Below, piece by piece: positions 57,740 to 64,000 of a stretch of 64,000 nucleotides of DNA. Made by a program: the position numbers and the translations under genes. The DNA is from Isoetes taiwanensis (Eukaryota; Streptophyta; Lycopodiopsida; Isoetales; Isoetaceae). Positions within the stretch are counted from its first letter, which is position 1; each line of letters starts with the position of its first letter. The notes below the pieces were generated by a model. That model saw nothing but the letters and a program-made list of their open reading frames with translations, ran no database searches and was not told the DNA's origin. The stretch is from contig JAJEKV010000008.1 in assembly GCA_021234155.1 (NCBI GenBank), positions 1,881,521-1,945,520 on the forward strand, written 5' to 3'.

Positions 57740-58230
57740 TAGCATTTGTTATAGAGCATTTTGATATTGCCATTTGGTCATCACTCACATCAAAGAATTT
57801 GCAGATAGTTGTGGACCATATCTGCAATGTCTTTGGCATAAAACTGAAGTTTATTTACAGTTAGGAGCATTGTTGGTCTCTTCCACACAAACATCCTATT
57901 GAACCAGACAAAAGATTGTTTGTGAAACCATTAGCTGTATTATGGAAAGAGTATCCTGAGTACTATGGCAATACAATCCTAATCGATGACGAAAGATACA
58001 AGGCAACTCTGAATCCTGCAAGAAGCTTCATATGTCCTTTCTCTTGGACATCAGTTCTACAGGGCGACAGGTTGCTTGTCATGGAACTCATTCCCTGGCT
58101 TAGTGGTTTAAAAGTTACTGCAGATGCTACAAGTTACCCAATAAGTAATGCAGCAGATGCAATATCAGAGCAGGTTGAAGGCATTTTGCTGGCTAACTAT
58201 GGCAATAACTTTGGCTGCTCTGCTTTCTAA
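57740..58230 (+). pseudogene. FCP1/NIF-type phosphatase fragment with in-frame stop
   Basis: The plus strand reads VIEHFDIAIWSSLTSKNLQI, VVDHICNVFGIKLKFIYS, then TAG (57862-57864). In the same frame E-H-C-W-S-L follows, then DKRLFVKPLAVLWKEYPEYY, NTILIDDERYKATLNP and a 60-residue tail to a TAA at 58230. These are the middle and C-terminal blocks of FCP1-like small C-terminal-domain phosphatases (I-W-S-S, K-P-L-x-x-L-W, D-D-x-x-x-K). The catalytic D-x-D-x-T block and everything upstream are absent. The TAG sits where relatives often have Gln before E-H-C, so a C-to-T change is likely. It is probably a host gene fragment captured by a mobile element and then mutated. Confidence 0.75.
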
Positions 58231-58890
58231 GTTCAGTCAGTACGTGGAGCAGGGAATGGAAAAATTGCCAAACTGTTATTGGCTTCTCGAATGGCCTATT
58301 GTTGGTACAAACTTTAACTGATGTATACATATTTTCCAGATGTAAATATATGATAGTCTTTTTGTTATTCAAAGTGCACAAGAGTACTTGTTTTGATACA
58401 AGTTTTTCTCTTCTTTTATATTTGGTATAAGTTTCAGTGTCTACACATATTTAAGTGATCTTAATTTGCTTTATAGATGAAGGGACTAATGTGCAAAAGT
58501 CTATTAAATTGTTAAAAGAATTCTGTTGTGCCCGAATGCTCAAACCAACACGGAAAGCTGCAAGTACGTTGGGTTGGGTATTAGTCCTCGCTGCCATACC
58601 GCTCTTCCTGGAATTTGGGAAAAGGTTGACAATGTAGAAGATAAGGGAGAATGAGATGAATTGAAAATTCCGTTGGAAGCAAATCACTTGGTGCATAACC
58701 CCTGGGGACAATCAATTGTGCTGGATGAGGAACGAATAGGATGGAGTAGGTTGCCAGTGGCACGTGCAGTTGAAACATCATGGACTACTACTTTGGAGAG
58801 CACTTCTACAGCCAACTAGAAGAAAGGAAGGCATGATGCAATAGTAATTGGATATAAGCCTCCTGGGGACATTTTGAAAGTACACCATGA
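58231..58890. other. No recognised gene; one open stretch at about 58640-58880
   Basis: The plus strand is open for about 60 codons near 58670-58850 (GQSIVLDEERIGWSRLPVAR) without a recognisable family. It may continue the captured fragment. Confidence 0.35.
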
Positions 58891-59432
58891 ATCCCATCGA
58901 TCCGAGACATCGGATCGCCATTCTAGAATGGGACGAGCATGCATGTTTTGCATGCATGCGGGCGGCGCATGCCCATTCTGGTTGGGAGTTCGCTATTTTA
59001 GGCGCTTAAGCTTTATGGCTCGACTTCTCATCGGCTTCCTCTTCTCTCTCCAGTATCTTTATTCTCTTTGATTTGTTTCCGTGCAGGGGGAGGGGCTTCT
59101 TCCTCGCCTGGTTTGGCCAATTTGGCGCTTTTCTTTCATCGTCCTTTCTCGCCTTTAGCCTTCATCTTGTGACCTTCGCCCTCGATCCTAGTTTGTTAAG
59201 GAAGTCCTTTGGTATTCAGCGTTTGTTGGTTTCATATGAAGTTCCATTCTAGAATCCCATCGATCCGGTGACATCGGACGCCATTCTAGAATGGGACGAG
59301 CATGCATGTTTTGCATGCATGGCGGCGGCATGCCCGCTTCGGTTGGGAGTTCGCTATTTTTTCTGCTTTCTTTCTTCTCATCGGCGCTTCCTCTTCTCTC
59401 TCAAAGAGCACCTTTATTCTCTTTGAACCCAC
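58891..59432. repeat. Direct repeat of about 180 bases with internal palindromes
   Basis: Copies lie at 58891-59072 and 59254-59432. Both contain CCATTCTAGAATGG (palindrome), a GCATGCATG...GCATGCATG hairpin, GGTTGGGAGTTCGCTATTTT and CTTCCTCTTCTCTCTC. A related phrase, GTTTGTTGGTTTCAT followed by GAAGTTCCATTC, occurs at 59221 and 59874. Possibly LTR-like or satellite-like; no TG...CA ends with target duplications were found. Confidence 0.8.
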
Positions 59433-60166
59433 CCTCCCCCCTTTTGTTATTGTATTTTTATTATCGGCACGCACGCTACAGATCAGCCCTCCACTCTGTG
59501 AGGTTTGTTTTGTTTTGTTGTTTTGTTGGTGATGTGTGTACGTGTTCGCGAAATGCATCTCGTTTCGACTTTTCCATTCCGTGGGTTTTGGGAGCCGCAT
59601 TTTTATGCCTTTTACGCTTGTCCAAGCCCCCTGCCGGCTGGCTTATCACTAGGGTTTTCCTCAAAACCCGAAAGGGCGGGATTTTAATCCCTTGATAAGC
59701 TTTCGGCAGTACATCAGCCACTCATCTATTAGCATTGTATTTTGTCGGGTCCAAATGATATAATTGGATTTTCCCCGTATTTTTTATGGGTAGTTCAGCA
59801 TGTGTGCGGCTACCCACTATCCACCATTGTAGAAAATCTGGCCGAGATGAATGAGAAGCCTATCTATCGAAATGTTTGTTGGTTTCATGCGAAGTTCCAT
59901 TCATGAATCGTGAAACTGTGATGTAAATATGTTTTGTACAATATGAATATATAGACCATTTTTCCATGAAAATTTGTTCATGTCTTATCTTCATATTGAT
60001 AATATGATATTCAATGCTTATGCAATAAACTTTATTCAATTCTGATCAAATTGGGATATATAAGTTATTTCAATGTACGCTGATGTACAACAGATGTAAA
60101 TGTATGTTCACATAGTCCATGACATCTACAATTGTTGGAAGTTGTGATAACAATGACTCATGAACT
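59433..60166. other. No supported gene
   Basis: Short frames only. Confidence 0.5.
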
Positions 60167-60600
60167 TCATCGGGCAAATGAAATGTTGTGGTTGCTCCCC
60201 TTCAACCTGTGAGTTACTTTGTTGAATGGAATTCTAACCCCAATCACGAATTCAGCAGGTACCAAAATATTCTTACTAGAAAGCAGTTTATATTTGTTGT
60301 GGCAGCCTGGAATTAGTCCATAATATTGCCCTTCAATGACATTAGTACCAATAGAGTACTCATTTCCATAGTCATCAACTGAATCTTCTTCCAATGCATG
60401 TTTTTCCCTTGTACATACTAGAACATAATATGGAACACCTTCTACATTGTCTGGTGCTACAAATGATACAAAAACATCAGAAACTTCTATAGTGTCATCT
60501 AAATCAGGCTCGTCTTCTGCATACAACACATCCATATCATTTTTAGCTTCCCCACGAGAGGCAACATGATCTGTGGGCTCCAAACTTTTCAAGGACCATT
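60167..60600 (-). pseudogene. C-terminal part of a transposon-associated protein, minus strand
   Basis: The minus-strand frame carries DLDDTIEVSDVFVSFVAPDN, YYVLVCTREKHALEED and NVIEGQYYGLIPGCHNKYKL. This looks like the C-terminal region that follows the S-D-G-C-A-S-Q-F-K domain in an uncharacterised, transposase-like plant family. Its partner domain lies next to it on the opposite strand, so the gene appears to have been inverted internally near 60570-60660. Confidence 0.45.
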
Positions 60601-60975
60601 CACCACAACGTTGTATGTTCTTACAATATTTGGCATGGCTTAAGAATAATGGAGGCAGTGACATAAACCTTCATCATGTGTGGTCGGATGGTTGTGCATC
60701 TCAATTCAAATCTTCAAGGACATGGTATGGAATCTGTAGATACCATGTTGAAAACAGAATTCGAGTGATATGGAATTTTATTGGATCTGGCTGGGAAAGG
60801 CACACATGATGGAGAGGCTAGTATAGCTAAGTTATGGCTTGAGAGCGAGCAAAGAAAACAAAATAGCATGCCAGTGACAGGTGCAGCAACAGCTTGTGCA
60901 GTTTTAAAGACCAAGGACTCGAAGTGTGAAAGGATATTTTGGGAGGTTGGAAAAATTGATGTCGACAGGCAATAA
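60573..60975 (+). pseudogene. S-D-G-C-A-S-Q-F-K domain of a transposon-associated protein, plus strand
   Basis: The plus strand gives FLQYLAWLKNNGG, HHVWSDGCASQFKSSRTWYG and VIWNFIGSGWERHT (the family has F-x-G-x-G-H-G-K-G). After a shift, H-D-G-E-A-S follows (family D-G-A-G-A). The blocks match an uncharacterised RNase H-like/transposase-related family with S-D-G-C-x-x-Q-F-K. Frameshifts follow. Confidence 0.55.
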
Positions 60976-62700
60976 ACATTTAATTGCAGGACTTTACATG
61001 GTACTCAGCAGATACATTCCGTCTCAACCATAAACCCAAATGACCCAACGAAGTTGCTTTGCAGACCACTGTCGTGTTTCTGTGATGCTTGCATTAACTT
61101 GGAAGGGTGACATGTGTGAGTGATGACATGGTAATGGTGATGATGTGGATGGTGTTGGCAAACTTGGGTGATGACATGGGTCAATTTGGCATTGGTGCAC
61201 ATAAACTTGTAACTTATGTGTAAGCACTTGATTGTTTGACTTTTCATGTTTCCCTTGGGAATTTGTGCACTTTCTCTCTCTAGAGAGAGAGGATATGACC
61301 TTAGAACATAGGAGAGGCCAAATTGAGTGGAAGTTTTTGCTTGCTCAAGATGGTGGTGGCATGGTGAATGTGTAGAGTGTGAATGGTGCATGAATGACAT
61401 GTTTTGACTAGAAAAAAGGCCATTTGCCAAATTTATTATGGGATATGAAGGAGAGACATGGAATATGAGGCAAGTGTGATGTTTTGAATGGGAGTAGGGT
61501 GATGAGCTCTAGATATGAATCATGTAAAATAGTGCTCTTGCCAAGAACTCAAAGCAAACCACATACCAAGTCCACTTGAGGGGTCTTCCAATCTTCAAAT
61601 TGCTTGCTTGAATCTTCCTCCCTTGCATGCTTGTGTGATTTTCAATGAATGTCCTCCCCTTGACTCTTCAAGCTAGTGTCTTCTTGTGATTCTCAGGGAT
61701 CGAAGTCATCAAATATGCAGCTTCATACTCAAATGTTCAAGTCAACATGTTATTGTGTGCAATGCTCTTCTATGCTGCCATAATATGGCAGCAGCCACTT
61801 CAGGACTCTCGTCTTACACCTCCTACCAATGTCGTTTCATCTAGAGTTGAACGTGTTCTGACACCCTCATCTAGGGTTGAGTGCCCTATAGTTTCTTCCT
61901 TTATGATTCCTAGTACTAAATTGTCCACTATTACCTCCTCAGGATGTGATAGAATTATCTTCTTTGAATCTAGCTGTGGCAAGGCCACAGGAAGTGACAG
62001 TTCATCCAAATGTAATAGAAGCTATTTTGGCTCCACCTCTACAAAGTCCTAGTACTTTTACAGAGCATGGTGATTGTTGGAGAAGTGTTACACTCAAGAA
62101 GGCAGCTAGGAAGAAGCGATGTTTGGCAGCCATGGGTGAGTCAAAGAGAGTCATACTAAATGAATATTTGAGATGAGCAGGTAGCACAGAGGGACATCTT
62201 CTCTCTTTGCGTTTTAAACCTGTCTCTCATCTTATTGTACTTATTTTTCTCATTGATAATGATATTTATCTCTCGTCCTTCCAAAAAAGACAAGGTGCTG
62301 CGCATGGAGGGTTGCCCTCCAGGGGCTGTAGGGTGTGTTTGCTTGTTTTTTATTTTGTTGTATTTATCTTCTCAATCCTCAATTCTCGTGATGTGATAGT
62401 AGTTCTAATTCTCAAAAAACCTTTAGAAATCATATTGAAATGCAAAAGGTGCAGTGCAATTTCTATGTTTTAAGTTGGGCCAGTGCATGGCCAAGACCAA
62501 GAGAGTGCCAATCTAGAGTTGCATTACTATGGTGTAAGAATGGTATCAATAGGGTGTAATAGTGGTTGAGCCATAATTTATTGCCTTGATGTGTTGTTGG
62601 ATTCCTATAGCTCAAGTTTGGGATGCAATCACTTGTACAATCTCTAGCATATAGCTAGAGGGAATGAAGGAAATGTAAGGAAAAGGATGTGAATCGTGAA
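60976..62700. other. Mostly non-coding; a LINE-like or gene fragment at about 61940-62180
   Basis: A plus-strand frame at 61946-62176 ends with DCWRSVTLKKAARKKRCLAA, a basic segment. Stops lie on both sides and I cannot assign it. The rest shows short frames only. Confidence 0.35.
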
Positions 62701-62704
62701 GAGG

Positions 62705-62825
62705 CCTACGAGCCCATTATGTCTGATAAATGGGCAAGCTTGGAGGCGCCAGCCCATTTATCTGAGCCCGTTATGTCTAATAAATGGGCGAGCCTGGAGG
62801 CGCCAGCCCATTTATCTGATGTAAT
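62705..62825. repeat. Tandem pair of 55-base hairpin units
   Basis: Two adjacent copies of GAGCCCATTATGTCTGATAA followed by ATGGGCAAGCTTGGAGGCGC and CAGCCCATTTATCTGA. Each contains the inverted pair GATAAATGGGC / GCCCATTTATC, so each can fold into a hairpin. Confidence 0.9.
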
Positions 62826-63304
62826 GCGTAAGAGAGGGAGAGGTGAACCCCTTTAACCGACAAGCCTAGCTTTACACCAAAATTGGTTTATCACCCTCCC
62901 ATAAGCTCTATTATCAGCTAATTTATCATCCACAAAGCTATTGTACCTCCAAAGTCAGGTTACCATCATCCGAGCCTAAATTCGAGCTAATCATAACGCC
63001 GAAAAAGTTCTTTATCGATCAGTTATTAGTTTCGCCTTATCATAGGTTTGCAACGAACAATCCAGGTCGTCTGGATCAACAAAGAATAACAAATTCATAT
63101 GTTAACTACACATGTAAAACTACTTGAATGTAATTATTATGAAGATAAAGTTAATATGAGTTGGCTTTACAGATGTTATACAAGATGAAGGTTTCTTGCC
63201 AGATTGGAGAAAATATGTCTTAATACGGAAGGCATATTTTGATTCAGCAGGAAGCAGCCAATCATTACTACTAAGTGTCAAGTTGAAGAAAATATGATAG
63301 CCAT

Positions 63305-63555
63305 ACTAATTGTGGACTACCAGACCAGCCACAACAGTTTGGAGTAATCTAGCCAAGCGCTTTACAGTAGTTGCAATGGGATCCACATGAATCAGGTCTA
63401 ACAGATACAACAAAGTGTAAAATATGAGAGCAGTTAAATTAAACTGAACTAATTGTGGGTTGCCAGACTAACCAACAGTGTGGAGTAATCTAGCCAACCG
63501 ATTTACAATAGTTGCAATGTGATCCATATGAATCAGGTCTAACAGATAAGGATGA
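63305..63555. repeat. Direct repeat of about 110 bases, two copies
   Basis: Copies at about 63305-63415 and 63448-63555 share GGAGTAATCTAGCCAA, TTTACA-TAGTTGCAATG and ATGAATCAGGTCTAACAGAT. They show several point differences. No coding role seen. Confidence 0.85.
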
Positions 63556-64000
63556 GTGAAGAGACAACAAAGTGCAAGACTCGGAAAAAAAGTGTATACT
63601 TCCCAATATTTGTCCATTCCTCCATGACCCAGATAATTTTCTAAATAATCTCCAAGTTAATTCCTTGTGACGCTCCCTGCTAAATATACGGCACCCGGCC
63701 GTATGCTTGGCAGGAAATCCCCCGTCCGGCTCAACAACCGCAGACAAAGCCCTCCGTCTATCCCTAAGACTCGGGACCTCCATAGTGAAGGGGACACGGA
63801 AGTGTCTTGCGCGCCCTTCCCCTATGGGCTCCTATTACAGCGGAAGCATAAACACGTCAGAACTAGCAATACAAATACAATATGCTACCTCGAAGGGTAG
63901 CTCAATCGCATATCCAGAGATGCAAGGAACATAATCATATACCATAAAACATGAGGCTCCTACCCGTGGCTCCGACACATGAGGGAATCGACTGACTAGA
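63556..64000. other. Window end, no supported gene
   Basis: Overlapping frames on both strands (63490-63783 minus, 63667-63934 plus) have no recognisable domain. The base composition between 63670 and 63850 is richer in GC than the flanks. Confidence 0.45.

Noticed and set aside
58891-59432. LTRs of a retrotransposon
   Set aside because: No TG/CA ends, primer-binding site, polypurine tract or target duplication could be placed, and the space between copies is too small for an interior.
1-64000. tRNA, rRNA or CRISPR features
   Set aside because: I looked for T-loop words such as GGTTCGAATCC and for regular spacer arrays and found none that fold or repeat properly.

Overview
This is a gene-poor, transposon-dense stretch of a plant nuclear genome. 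The evidence is spliceosomal GT-AG introns, a CACTA/TNP2 transposase with DUF4218 and DUF4216 domains, a plant-type PIF/Harbinger pair (DDE transposase plus SANT protein), plant-type hAT domains, Helitrons ending in CTAG, and degenerate TTTAGGG-like words. There are no operons, rRNA genes, CRISPR arrays or tRNAs that I can support. The species cannot be fixed; the mix of decayed elements would suit a large repeat-rich genome, possibly a seed-free land plant (low confidence).

Left block (1-14 kb). A short three-exon gene on the minus strand of unknown function lies at about 0.9-1.7 kb. It is followed by a CACTA element whose 5' region is tandemly duplicated (1965-2546 and 2547-5280). A 5'-truncated LINE sits in the second copy, flanked by a 14-bp target duplication. 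The TNP2 gene (eight exons, 5212-13541) carries an in-frame TGA. Between exons 5 and 6 its intron holds a complete 4.5-kb Helitron (7676-12184), itself filled with pyrimidine-rich repeats and a decayed LINE.

Central block (15.8-51.5 kb). An APE-type LINE ('LINE-B') records several nested events. Its reverse-transcriptase gene is cut inside the Y-A-D-D active-site motif by a 33,966-bp hAT element (16191-50156) with 13-bp perfect terminal inverted repeats and the 8-bp target duplication CTCATATA. Skipping the element and one TSD copy restores the I-Y-A-D-D reading frame. Inside the hAT are the two ends of a minus-strand hAT transposase (BED/DUF659 at 47.8-49.0 kb, dimerisation domain at 33.9-34.8 kb), GTTTAAAC motif clusters near both ends, an apparently intact 5.9-kb PIF/Harbinger element, a three-copy hairpin repeat, and many decayed gene fragments (Ulp1-like, ParB-like, DUF7869).

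Right block (51.5-64 kb). The 5' half of LINE-B (ORF1, endonuclease, N-terminal RT) lies in the opposite orientation at 53162-56540. It stops at a Helitron-type A|TC junction, at the codon where the 3' half begins after a Helitron CTAG|T end at 15846. One Helitron insertion into LINE-B followed by one inversion explains this layout. Further right are a truncated FCP1/NIF-type phosphatase pseudogene, fragments of a transposon-associated protein in mixed orientation, and several tandem repeats.

Inferred order of events: LINE-B inserts; a Helitron inserts into it; the giant hAT inserts into its 3' half; the Harbinger inserts into a repeat within the hAT; an inversion separates the LINE halves. 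The relative timing of the inversion and the hAT insertion is not fixed by the sequence.
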